DNA of 10,349 bases, taken from positions 1 to 10,349 of the forward strand of contig CAYSFO010000046.1 of the NCBI GenBank assembly GCA_964430695.1, read 5' to 3'. The DNA is from MGBC108787 sp964430695 (GTDB taxonomy: Bacteria; Bacillota_I; Bacilli_A; RF39; UBA660). The notes under the pieces are model-generated. The model was not told where the DNA came from and did no database searches. It saw only the letters and a program-made list of their open reading frames with translations. Made by a program: the position numbers and the translations under genes. This document shows positions 1 to 6,040 of the stretch, in pieces. Each line of letters opens with the position of its first letter. Within the stretch, counting starts at the first letter, position 1.

Positions 1-182
1 TACTTTCCAAAACCCCCAAATTTTAAAATCTAAGATGTTTGTACTTGTAAGAATAAGTAGTAAGGCGCTACAAAACCAGTAACACGAGTGGTTATTATAA
101 ATATTAATTAGTGTATTTCAAGAAATTCGACAAAAGATTTCAAAACTTTTTTAAAATATGTAGTTATGAAATGAGGTTAAAT

Positions 183-662
183 ATGTTAAAGAAAGTAATT
201 CATGAGTTAGAGCCTATTTATGATGAGAATTCTAAAGTTTTAATTCTTGGTTCTATGCCAAGTGAAAAGTCTAGAAGTGTTGGTTTTTACTATGCGCATC
301 CCCAAAATCGGTTTTGGAGCACTTTAGAGAGTGTTTTTGATACAAAAATAGAGAATAAAGTAGAGTTTTTAAAGAAGAATCATATTGCTTTATGGGATGT
401 CTTAGCATCTTGTTCTATCAATGGCTCTAGTGATGCAAGTATTAAAAATGTAGTTCCTAATGATTTAGAAAGAATTATTCGGGAGAGTAAAATAAAAGCT
501 ATTTTTACAACAGGGAAGACGGCTCATAAGTATTATATAAAATATTTTGAAAATAAAATAAAAATACCTGTGATTAATTTACCAAGTACTTCTCCAGCAA
601 ATTGTAGAGTAAAGAAGGAAGAATTAATAGAAGAATATTCTAAAATTAGAGAGTATTTATAA
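183..662 (+). CDS. DNA-deoxyinosine (hypoxanthine) glycosylase, Mug/TDG-like uracil-DNA glycosylase superfamily
   Basis: Base-excision repair enzyme of the uracil-DNA glycosylase superfamily, expected to remove hypoxanthine (deaminated adenine) or mismatched bases from DNA in the cytoplasm. Seen in the 159-residue product: GSMPS at 23-27, YYAHPQNRFW at 36-45 (the substrate-pocket motif of the hypoxanthine-glycosylase branch), LWDVLASC at 70-77 followed by GSSDASI, and LPSTSPAN at 133-140, the second conserved motif. Length is normal for the family. The frame is open back to a GTG at 111, but that adds 20 lysine- and phenylalanine-rich residues with no family resemblance. The ATG at 183 follows GAGGT (173-177) by 5 bases and begins just before the conserved core, so it is preferred; an ATG at 171 is possible. 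The gene stands alone 56 bases before priA. Exact substrate range is inferred from family motifs. Confidence 0.9.
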   Translation: MLKKVIHELEPIYDENSKVLILGSMPSEKSRSVGFYYAHPQNRFWSTLESVFDTKIENKVEFLKKNHIALWDVLASCSINGSSDASIKNVVPNDLERIIRESKIKAIFTTGKTAHKYYIKYFENKIKIPVINLPSTSPANCRVKKEELIEEYSKIREYL

Positions 663-663
663 C

Positions 664-684
664 GAACGTTCTAGTTCTTTTTTT
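664..684 (+). terminator. Weak rho-independent terminator after the glycosylase gene
   Basis: Starting just after the stop codon, GAAC (664-667) can pair with GTTC (674-677) around a 6-base loop, followed directly by seven T. The stem is only 4 bp, extendable by two A-T pairs beyond a mismatch, so this is a weak candidate supported mainly by the T-run and by its position between a gene end and a promoter. Confidence 0.3.
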
Positions 685-700
685 CTTTCTTTGGTATAAT
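672..700 (+). promoter_or_regulatory. Extended -10 promoter of priA
   Basis: TGGTATAAT at 692-700 is a perfect TATAAT with an extended TGN element. The -35 position (TAGTTC, 672-677, 17-base spacer) is poor, as is common for extended -10 promoters. The predicted start of transcription near 707 falls at the beginning of the Shine-Dalgarno AAAGGTGA (706-713), giving a leader of only about 12 bases before the ATG at 719. The spacer contains the T-run of the upstream terminator candidate. Confidence 0.7.
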
Positions 701-718
701 ACATAAAAGGTGAAGCTT

Positions 719-2902
719 ATGTTTGTAGAAGTACTCTTAGAATTAAAAAATAAACAAACAGATCAAACATATACATATCAAGTTCCAGCTGTTTTACAAG
801 AGAAAATAGAAGTTGGAAAAAGAGTAAAAGTTTTATTTAACAAGCGTCCTTTAGAAGGCTTTGTTTTAAGTATTTCTAAAGTTTGTGAGAAAGATTTTGA
901 AATTTTAGAAATTAAAGATGTTGTGGATGAAGATATTGTTTTAAATGAAGAACTATTACAAATTGGAAAATATATTAAAGAAACGTATCTTTGTAGTTTA
1001 TCTAGTGCGTATGCTACTATGCTTCCTAAAGCTTTAAAGGCTTCTAATAAAACAGAAATTCCTAAGAAGTATCAAACCAATTTAATTTTAAATATAAACT
1101 ATGAAGAAGCTTTACAAAAGGCAAGTAGTAATCGTCAAAAAGAAATTATTTATTTTATTTATGATAATCCTGTTGTTTCGAAAAAAGAAGCAAATCTTAT
1201 TTCTACTTCTAGTGTAAAAACGCTACTTGAAAAAAACATTATTCGAGAAGAGAAAGAAGAAACTTATCGTTTAAATACGATTGGTATTCTAGAGGACCAA
1301 AAAAAAGAATTAAATAGGGAACAAAAAAGTGTTTATCAAGAAATAATCAAAAACTTAAATCAAAATCAAAAATTCTTATTACATGGCGTAACGGGCAGTG
1401 GAAAGACCGAAGTTTATATGCAAGTGATTGAAAAAGTTTTGGAAACGAAAAAAACAGCAATTGTTTTAGTGCCAGAAATTAGTTTAACACCCCAATTTGT
1501 AAATATTTTTAAAGCTCGTTTTGCTGATCAAGTAGCTGTTTTACATAGTGCTTTATCGGATGGAGAAAGATATGACGAATGGAGAAAGATTGCTCGAGGA
1601 GAAGTAAGTATCGTTGTTGGGGCTCGTAGTGCTGTTTTTGCTCCTCTTAAGAATTTAGGAATCATTATTGTGGATGAGGAACATTCCGAATCTTATAAAC
1701 AAGAGAATAATCCAAGATATCATGCGATTGATGTCGCTGAATACCGTTGTAGTTTAAATCATATTCCGATTGTTTTAGGAAGTGCAACACCAACCCTTGA
1801 AAGAATGGCTAGGGCGAGCAAAAATTTATATCAACTATTAAAGTTAAATCATCGGGTAAATGAATCTCCTTTGCCAACTTGTACCATTGTTGATATGGCA
1901 AATGAAATGAAAAAAGGAAATTTTGTTTTAAGTGATGCCTTAAAAGTAGAAATAGAAAGTGCTGTTAGTCGAGGAGAGCAAATTATACTTTTATTAAATA
2001 GAAGAGGGTATTCCACAACCATTACTTGTAGTAATTGTGGTTTTACGTATAAATGTCCTCATTGTGATATTACCTTAACGTATCATAAGACCAAAAATAA
2101 TTTACGTTGTCATTATTGTGGTTATACGATACTAAAAAAAGAAACGTGTCCTAATTGTAAAACAGATCTTAATTTTTATGGGTTAGGGACGGAAAAATTA
2201 GAAGCGATTTTAAAAGAGGAATTTCAAGATTTACGCATACTTAGAATGGATGCAGATACAACTAGAAAGAAAAATAGTTATGAAGCAATTATTGATCAAT
2301 TTAAAAGTGGTGCATATGACATATTACTTGGAACGCAAATGATAAGTAAAGGACTTGATTTTCCTAAAGTATCTGTGGTCGGAATTATTAATGCCGATTT
2401 GACATTAAATATACCTGATTTCCGAAGTGGAGAAAGAACGTTTGCTTTGCTTTATCAAGCAGCAGGTAGAGCAGGAAGGAAAGATACACTTGGAAATGTG
2501 ATTATTCAAACCTTTAATCCTACTAATTTTATTTTAAAGTGTGTGAGTGAGCAAGATTATGAAAAATTTTATCATTATGAAATGAATATTCGTAAAAAGT
2601 TGAAATATCCACCATATTATTATTTAGTTAGTTTAAAAGTTACCAGTAAAGAGTATGAATTATGTAGTAAAGAAGCAACGAAAGTAGCTAGTTATCTTAA
2701 GAAAGATCTTCAGGAAACTTCTATTGTTTTGGGACCAACAACTGCAAATGTTTTTAAAGTAAATAATATTTATAGATTTCAGATTGTAATTAAATATCGT
2801 TTTGATAAACATTTAATTCCTACTTTAAAAGAATTAGATAAGCTATTTGTTTTAAATAATAAAGTGAATTTGGAAATTGATATGCATCCTACGAAAATAT
2901 AA
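719..2902 (+). CDS. priA: Primosomal protein N', replication restart helicase PriA
   Basis: PriA is a 3'-to-5' superfamily 2 DNA helicase that recognises stalled forks and starts reloading of the replicative helicase. The 727-residue product has the full architecture: an N-terminal DNA-binding region, Walker A GVTGSGKT at 223-230, the DEEH Walker B box at 319-322, and a zinc-binding insert with eight cysteines at 437, 440, 446, 449, 464, 467, 477 and 480. The later helicase motifs include GTEKLE, MISKGLDFPKV and QAAGRAGR, followed by a C-terminal domain. No key residue is missing and length is normal. The ATG at 719 is chosen because it lies 5 bases after AAAGGTGA; a GTG at 710 is in frame but lies inside that ribosome-binding site. 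It opens the usual Firmicutes block, but the next gene is not def as in Bacillus: a convergent small gene and an envelope protein gene follow. Confidence 0.97.
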   Translation: MFVEVLLELKNKQTDQTYTYQVPAVLQEKIEVGKRVKVLFNKRPLEGFVLSISKVCEKDFEILEIKDVVDEDIVLNEELLQIGKYIKETYLCSLSSAYATMLPKALKASNKTEIPKKYQTNLILNINYEEALQKASSNRQKEIIYFIYDNPVVSKKEANLISTSSVKTLLEKNIIREEKEETYRLNTIGILEDQKKELNREQKSVYQEIIKNLNQNQKFLLHGVTGSGKTEVYMQVIEKVLETKKTAIVLVPEISLTPQFVNIFKARFADQVAVLHSALSDGERYDEWRKIARGEVSIVVGARSAVFAPLKNLGIIIVDEEHSESYKQENNPRYHAIDVAEYRCSLNHIPIVLGSATPTLERMARASKNLYQLLKLNHRVNESPLPTCTIVDMANEMKKGNFVLSDALKVEIESAVSRGEQIILLLNRRGYSTTITCSNCGFTYKCPHCDITLTYHKTKNNLRCHYCGYTILKKETCPNCKTDLNFYGLGTEKLEAILKEEFQDLRILRMDADTTRKKNSYEAIIDQFKSGAYDILLGTQMISKGLDFPKVSVVGIINADLTLNIPDFRSGERTFALLYQAAGRAGRKDTLGNVIIQTFNPTNFILKCVSEQDYEKFYHYEMNIRKKLKYPPYYYLVSLKVTSKEYELCSKEATKVASYLKKDLQETSIVLGPTTANVFKVNNIYRFQIVIKYRFDKHLIPTLKELDKLFVLNNKVNLEIDMHPTKI

Positions 2903-2907
2903 AAAAT

Positions 2908-2937
2908 TTGCATTTTTGTATGTTTTATGTATATAAT
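2908..2937 (+). promoter_or_regulatory. Possible promoter just after priA, reading into the small convergent gene
   Basis: A perfect TATAAT lies at 2932-2937, 18 bases after TTGCAT (2908-2913, three of six matches to the -35 consensus). It begins six bases after the priA stop codon. No protein gene with a ribosome-binding site follows on this strand before 3343, which has its own promoter, so any transcript starting near 2944 would be non-coding and antisense to the small - strand gene. AT-rich sequence throws up such -10 matches often, so the call is tentative. Confidence 0.4.
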
Positions 2938-2952
2938 ATGAATAGGACAAAT

Positions 2953-2979
2953 AAAAAAGAGACACTTGTCGGTGTTCTC
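2953..2979 (-). terminator. Rho-independent terminator of the small - strand gene
   Basis: Read on the - strand, GAGA then CAC (2979-2972, with one bulged base) pairs with GTGTCTC (2965-2959) around a 6-base loop and is followed by TTTTTTATTT. It starts 7 bases after the stop codon of the 47-codon gene at 2986-3129, as expected for its own terminator. Confidence 0.7.
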
Positions 2980-2985
2980 AGTCCA

Positions 2986-3129
2986 TTATTTTTGCTTTTG
3001 AACACCCAAGTTGGGTGTTCTTTTCGTTAATTCTTGTTGTTGTCTATGTGGGATATAATCACTAGTATTACAACAAGAATAACTAGATATTCCATGTTCC
3101 TCCAGAATAAAATCTTTTTGTTTTTGCAT
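2986..3129 (-). CDS. Small 47-residue protein of unknown function, convergent with priA
   Basis: I do not recognise this protein. It is hydrophilic, with a Cys-Cys pair (residues 19-20, in SYSCCNTSDYIPHR), a glutamine run and a basic C-terminus (TPNLGVQKQK). It has no signal peptide or membrane segment. It is called a gene because every control element is present in order on the - strand: an extended -10 promoter (TGTTATACT, 3157-3149), the ribosome site GAGGTGA 5 bases before the ATG at 3129 (same spacing as priA and fmt), and a terminator at 2979-2953. An ATG at 3135 and an open frame to 3195 also exist, but both lie upstream of or inside the ribosome site. Two features are odd: the + strand hairpin at 3000-3020 encodes its TPNLGV segment, and an 11-bp inverted repeat lies in the coding region. 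A structured or regulatory RNA remains an alternative. Confidence 0.6.
   Translation of the reverse strand: MQKQKDFILEEHGISSYSCCNTSDYIPHRQQQELTKRTPNLGVQKQK
3000..3024 (+). terminator. Rho-independent terminator downstream of priA
   Basis: GAACACCC (3000-3007) pairs perfectly with GGGTGTTC (3013-3020) around AAGTT, followed by TTTTCGTT. The stem is the most GC-rich hairpin in the window. It lies 97 bases after priA and inside the coding region of the convergent small gene, so read-through from priA would produce antisense RNA to that gene's 3' end. The T-run is short, which lowers confidence. Confidence 0.6.
3027..3095 (-). CDS. Possible nested 22-residue hydrophobic peptide, out of frame within the small gene
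   Basis: A second reading frame inside the 47-codon gene starts at the ATG at 3095 and encodes a short peptide with an almost purely aliphatic core (YLVILVVILVII, residues 3-14) and a polar tail (HIDNNKN), long enough for a marginal membrane segment. GGAGG lies 3 bases before the ATG, closer than ideal. The same bases read as LEEHG in the longer frame, which would create such a site by chance, and T-rich second positions make hydrophobic frames common. It resembles type I toxin peptides in general character only. Confidence 0.2.
   Translation of the reverse strand: MEYLVILVVILVIISHIDNNKN
3030..3080. repeat. 11-bp perfect inverted repeat in the small-gene coding region
   Basis: ATTCTTGTTGT at 3030-3040 is the exact reverse complement of ACAACAAGAAT at 3070-3080, separated by 29 bases. 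In the - strand transcript it would form a long-loop hairpin that spans most of the nested hydrophobic frame. No direct repeat or transposon feature accompanies it. Confidence 0.6.
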
Positions 3130-3148
3130 GGACATCACCTCGCTTTCA

Positions 3149-3172
3149 AGTATAACAATTTTTGTAGATATA
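3149..3172 (-). promoter_or_regulatory. Extended -10 promoter of the small - strand gene
   Basis: On the - strand TGTTATACT (3157-3149) gives TATACT (five of six) with an extended TGN motif. The -35 region further upstream is poor. The start near 3142 leaves a leader of about 13 bases before the ATG at 3129, the same compact layout as at priA, fmt and rlmN. Confidence 0.5.
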
Positions 3173-3283
3173 AATGAACCGAGGAAAAACACCAACTATG
3201 TGCCTCTTAAATATATTGTATAGGAATACTAAGTGGAAATCAACAGGAAAAGGTTGGTTATTGTAATATTTTGCAAGTGAAAT

Positions 3284-3315
3284 TTGACAAAACTTCTAAA
3301 AAATGTTAATATAAT
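3284..3315 (+). promoter_or_regulatory. Promoter of the 561-residue envelope protein gene
   Basis: A perfect -35 TTGACA (3284-3289) is followed after 17 bases by TAATAT (3307-3312), preceded by an extended TGT at 3304-3306. A perfect TATAAT also overlaps at 3310-3315 but with a 20-base spacer. The ribosome site AGAGGGGG (3327-3334) lies 8 bases before the ATG at 3343. This is the closest match to consensus in the window and suggests strong expression. Confidence 0.75.
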
Positions 3316-3342
3316 GTCAATTTTAAAGAGGGGGAATTTAAT

Positions 3343-5028
3343 ATGTCAATAAAAGATAAACGTTCTTCACACATGAGTGAAGAAAAAAAGAAAAAATTAA
3401 CCATGGTTGCAGCCCTTGCACTGGGAACAGCATTAGTTTTTGGGACAGCCATGGGTATAGAACAAAACCAAGTGAAAATGCAAGAAGTAGAATCTGAATA
3501 TAATGAAGTATATGATATAATTGCAAAAGTTATCCAAGAGGAATCCTCTAAGGAAACAAATGCAGAAGAAACTTTAGCAATTGCTAGCACTCTTCTAGAG
3601 CGAGAGGAAGGGGACTATAAAGTAGTTCAAGATGCGAATGCAGAATACCATGTTACAGAAGAACTAAAACAAGTTTTATTTGAAACAACAGACGAGAAAA
3701 CGAAATCTCTTTATATGTATCTTGAAAGTACAGCAGAAAATCAAAAAGTATATAGAAGTTTAACAGAACCAGAAATTAGTTTAATTGCAACAACGGATAT
3801 TTATAATAAAGTCACATATCAATTACATAGAGGAAACTATGCTTCAGAAGCAAAAAATAAAGAATTTTCAGACTCGAAAGTAATGAATGTTATCACTATT
3901 CTTGGCCCAAAAACATACTCTTATGCAAGAGCTATGAAAATGGAAGCAGATCTAGATGAAACTAATAACTATAAGGAAATTGATAGGCTTGAATATCAAG
4001 AAAATGGAAATGTATCTATACGTATGGTGGAATATTTTAAGACAGAGAATAACAGAATGTATTATAAAAGTGTTACTGCTCCAGAAGTTATTGTTTCTGA
4101 ATTAAAAAATGAACAAGGATATTTTAATGGTTATGAAATCGTAGTAGATGGTAAAAAAATAGATGCTAAAATTGTCAGTATGGCCGCATTAATAGGTGGT
4201 CCAAAAGAATTGACACCTGAATTTGCGGAAGCTATGGAAAAAGATTATGCGGAAAATTATGATAAATATCATCAACCTACGGTAGAGGATTATAATAGAT
4301 TTACTTATTCAAACGTATATGAAATGACTTGGAAAATGAACGACAAAATAGTTACTAAGTTAATGTATTTCACAACAAATGGAAAAGAAAATTTCTATAA
4401 CTCTATCACAGATTCAGATGGTATAATTATTGAAACATTAGATGAAAATGGCAATACGATAGCTTACTATTCAGCACAAACTGTATTTATGAAAGAACGT
4501 TCTAAGTTAGACGTAATTCATATTAAAAAATATGCAGGAAAAGATATGACATTTGAAGAAGCTGTAGATTACGAAGCGGAACTAAATGAAAGAAATCAAA
4601 AAAACGAATTAGAAAACAATATGACCAGTACCGAAGAATCTATAGCAGAGGATGCGTCAAATCAAACAGTAGAATCATTAAATTATATTAAAATAGGTTC
4701 TGCAGTAGATTTAGAAGCAAATGCCAAAATTTATACAACTTCTAACGATATGGCAAATGAAACGAATGCAAAAAATTCATACTATGGATCAAACACACAA
4801 ATTGGTAGAACCGTAGAAGGGGTAGTTCTATCAAAAGATGGTGCTGTTGTTATAGCTCATAATGATGATGAAATTTTAGATTATTCACTTGCTGGTTATG
4901 AATTAGAAGGGTATAGTATAGACAATAACTATTCTTTTGACAAAGATGGAAATTACATAGCTAGTGAAGGTTGGGTAACTGCTGATGATGCGGTTGTTGT
5001 AGATTATAATAGCACAAGAAATCGTTAA
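3343..5028 (+). CDS. Membrane-anchored or secreted protein with threefold internal repeat, unknown function
   Basis: I do not recognise a named family. The 561-residue product has a lysine-rich N-terminus, one hydrophobic segment at about 19-38 that acts as an uncleaved anchor or signal peptide, and a long outward-facing region. Three degenerate repeats of about 95 residues are visible near 119-215, 222-318 and 325-420. Each begins with an aromatic YL/YF, then a YRSLT, YKSVT or YNSIT block at 137-141, 241-245 and 352-356, then after 43-49 residues GPK, GPK or AGK (188, 286, 398) and an acidic helix. A low-complexity Glu/Asn/Thr linker (about 417-445) leads to a C-terminal region (about 446-530) with the short strands and YGSNT/VEGVV pattern of an SH3-like fold; that fold is inference. 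The start at 3343 has an excellent ribosome site. The gene has its own promoter and terminator and occupies the place of def in related genomes. Confidence 0.85.
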   Translation: MSIKDKRSSHMSEEKKKKLTMVAALALGTALVFGTAMGIEQNQVKMQEVESEYNEVYDIIAKVIQEESSKETNAEETLAIASTLLEREEGDYKVVQDANAEYHVTEELKQVLFETTDEKTKSLYMYLESTAENQKVYRSLTEPEISLIATTDIYNKVTYQLHRGNYASEAKNKEFSDSKVMNVITILGPKTYSYARAMKMEADLDETNNYKEIDRLEYQENGNVSIRMVEYFKTENNRMYYKSVTAPEVIVSELKNEQGYFNGYEIVVDGKKIDAKIVSMAALIGGPKELTPEFAEAMEKDYAENYDKYHQPTVEDYNRFTYSNVYEMTWKMNDKIVTKLMYFTTNGKENFYNSITDSDGIIIETLDENGNTIAYYSAQTVFMKERSKLDVIHIKKYAGKDMTFEEAVDYEAELNERNQKNELENNMTSTEESIAEDASNQTVESLNYIKIGSAVDLEANAKIYTTSNDMANETNAKNSYYGSNTQIGRTVEGVVLSKDGAVVIAHNDDEILDYSLAGYELEGYSIDNNYSFDKDGNYIASEGWVTADDAVVVDYNSTRNR

Positions 5029-5039
5029 ATATGATATAT

Positions 5040-5070
5040 AAAAGAAAATAATGACATTTTCTTTTTTTTT
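5040..5070 (+). terminator. Rho-independent terminator after the repeat protein gene
   Basis: AAAAGAAAAT (5040-5049) pairs perfectly over 10 bp with ATTTTCTTTT (5056-5065) around the loop AATGAC, followed by five more T. The stem contains only one G-C pair, but its length and the T-run make it convincing. It overlaps the fmt promoter: the loop and the first base of the second arm form the -35 hexamer. Confidence 0.75.
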
Positions 5071-5079
5071 CTGTAAAAT
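5051..5079 (+). promoter_or_regulatory. fmt promoter embedded in the preceding terminator
   Basis: ATGACA (5051-5056, five of six to TTGACA) and TAAAAT (5074-5079, five of six) are separated by exactly 17 bases. The -35 lies in the loop of the terminator hairpin and the T-run fills the spacer. Transcription would start near 5086, immediately at AGGTGA (5086-5091), leaving a leader of about 11 bases before the ATG at 5097. Confidence 0.65.
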
Positions 5080-5096
5080 GTAGTTAGGTGAACAAT

Positions 5097-6032
5097 ATGA
5101 AAAACTTAAAAGTAATATTTATGGGAACACCTGATTTTGCGGTTCCTATATTACAGAAGTTAGTCGAAAATACAAATGTTGTTTTAGTTATAACACAACC
5201 AGATAAGTGTGTAGGAAGAAAGCAGATTTTAACACCAACACCTGTGAAAGTAGAATCAGAAAAGAATCATATTCCTGTTTTCCAACCTAGTAAAATAAAA
5301 GAAGAATATGCGAGTGTTTTAAATACAGAAGCAGATATTATCATTACTTGTGCTTATGGTCAAATTATTCCTAAATGTATTTTAGACTATCCACGTCTTG
5401 GTTGTATAAATGTTCATGCATCCTTACTTCCTAAATATCGTGGAGGAGCACCTATTCATCATTGTTTAATCAATGGGGATAAAGAGACGGGTGTTACTAT
5501 TATGTATATGGATGAAAAAATGGATAGTGGAGATATTATTTCACAAATAGTTTATAAAATTGAAAAAGAAGACAATGTTGGTACATTGCATGATAAATTA
5601 TCTGTTTTAGGAGCCGATTTACTAATAGATACTTTACCAAGTATAATGAATGGAACCAATGAAAGAATAAAACAAGACGAAGAAAAAGTAACGTTTTCTT
5701 ACATAATAAAAAGAGAAGATGAATGCCTTGACTTTTCTAAGGCAGGCGTAGAAATTATTAATAAAATTCGAGGGCTTTATCCATGGCCTCTTGCTAACTT
5801 TAAATTGAATACAAATGAAATAAAGGTTTTAGAAGCTTCCTTTTTGCCTAAAAATAATAACAAAGAAACAGGTTTACTCATAGAAATAGATAAAAATCAT
5901 TTGGGAATTACTTGTAAAGATGGTATTATTTACTTAGAAAAGATAAAACCATTTGGCAAGAAAGAAATGGCAATCAAAGATTATTTGAATGGAATAAAGA
6001 AAGAAGAGTTATTGAATAAAAAAGTGGATTAG
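5097..6032 (+). CDS. fmt: Methionyl-tRNA formyltransferase
   Basis: Transfers the formyl group of 10-formyltetrahydrofolate to Met-tRNA(fMet) so translation can start with formyl-methionine; cytoplasmic. The 311-residue product has the N-terminal formyltransferase domain with MGTPDFAVP (9-17), QPDK (34-37) and the signature SLLPKYRGGAPI (109-120). The catalytic triad Asn105, His107 and Asp143 corresponds to Asn106, His108 and Asp144 of the E. coli enzyme. The C-terminal tRNA-binding domain (about 205-311) contains IRGLYPWP. Length matches the family. The ATG at 5097 is preferred over the in-frame GTG at 5088, which is part of the ribosome site AGGTGA. The deformylase gene def, usually directly upstream, is not adjacent and must lie elsewhere if present. 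The stop codon overlaps the ribosome site of the following membrane protein gene, so the two are probably translated together. Confidence 0.97.
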   Translation: MKNLKVIFMGTPDFAVPILQKLVENTNVVLVITQPDKCVGRKQILTPTPVKVESEKNHIPVFQPSKIKEEYASVLNTEADIIITCAYGQIIPKCILDYPRLGCINVHASLLPKYRGGAPIHHCLINGDKETGVTIMYMDEKMDSGDIISQIVYKIEKEDNVGTLHDKLSVLGADLLIDTLPSIMNGTNERIKQDEEKVTFSYIIKREDECLDFSKAGVEIINKIRGLYPWPLANFKLNTNEIKVLEASFLPKNNNKETGLLIEIDKNHLGITCKDGIIYLEKIKPFGKKEMAIKDYLNGIKKEELLNKKVD

Positions 6033-6040
6033 GTGATATT

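Larger units (their letters stand above)
2944..3024 (+). ncRNA. Candidate short structured antisense RNA, about 80 nt
   Basis: If the promoter at 2908-2937 is used, transcription would start near 2944 and end at the hairpin at 3000-3024. The RNA would fold into an outer GGAC (2945-2948)/GTCC (2981-2984) stem enclosing a bulged 7-bp hairpin (2959-2979), then the terminator hairpin. GGTGTTCT occurs twice, at 2971-2978 and 3014-3021, so the first copy can also pair with the GAACACC arm of the terminator (3000-3006), an arrangement like an attenuator. It would be fully complementary to the 3' end of the - strand gene transcript. It matches no RNA family I recognise. The structures may simply be two opposed terminators, which is the simpler reading. 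Confidence 0.25.

Noticed and set aside
1..110. Possible ends of an upstream gene: + strand frame YFPKPPNFKI then stop at 31-33, another + frame ending at 82 with a VRISSKAL segment slightly like ribosomal protein L28, and a - strand frame with TRVTGFVAPYY.
   Set aside because: All are too short to identify. The L28 resemblance fails on spacing and charge pattern, and no start or ribosome site supports the - strand frame.
2938..3030. A 30-codon + strand frame starting at the ATG at 2938 with a hydrophobic middle (PLFLLLN), overlapping the small - strand gene.
   Set aside because: It has no ribosome-binding site, and its ATG overlaps the last bases of the candidate -10 element, so it would precede the predicted transcription start. 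It is complementary to a better-supported gene.
3130..3195. A longer - strand version of the small protein with a hydrophobic N-terminus (MVFFLGSFIS).
   Set aside because: The extension covers the promoter and the ribosome site of the shorter form, whose start spacing matches other genes in the window.
3306..3590. Hydrophobic - strand frames of 94 and 62 codons opposite the start of the repeat protein gene.
   Set aside because: They are antisense shadows of the signal-anchor and lysine-rich region, with no ribosome site; the + strand gene has a consensus promoter and ribosome site.
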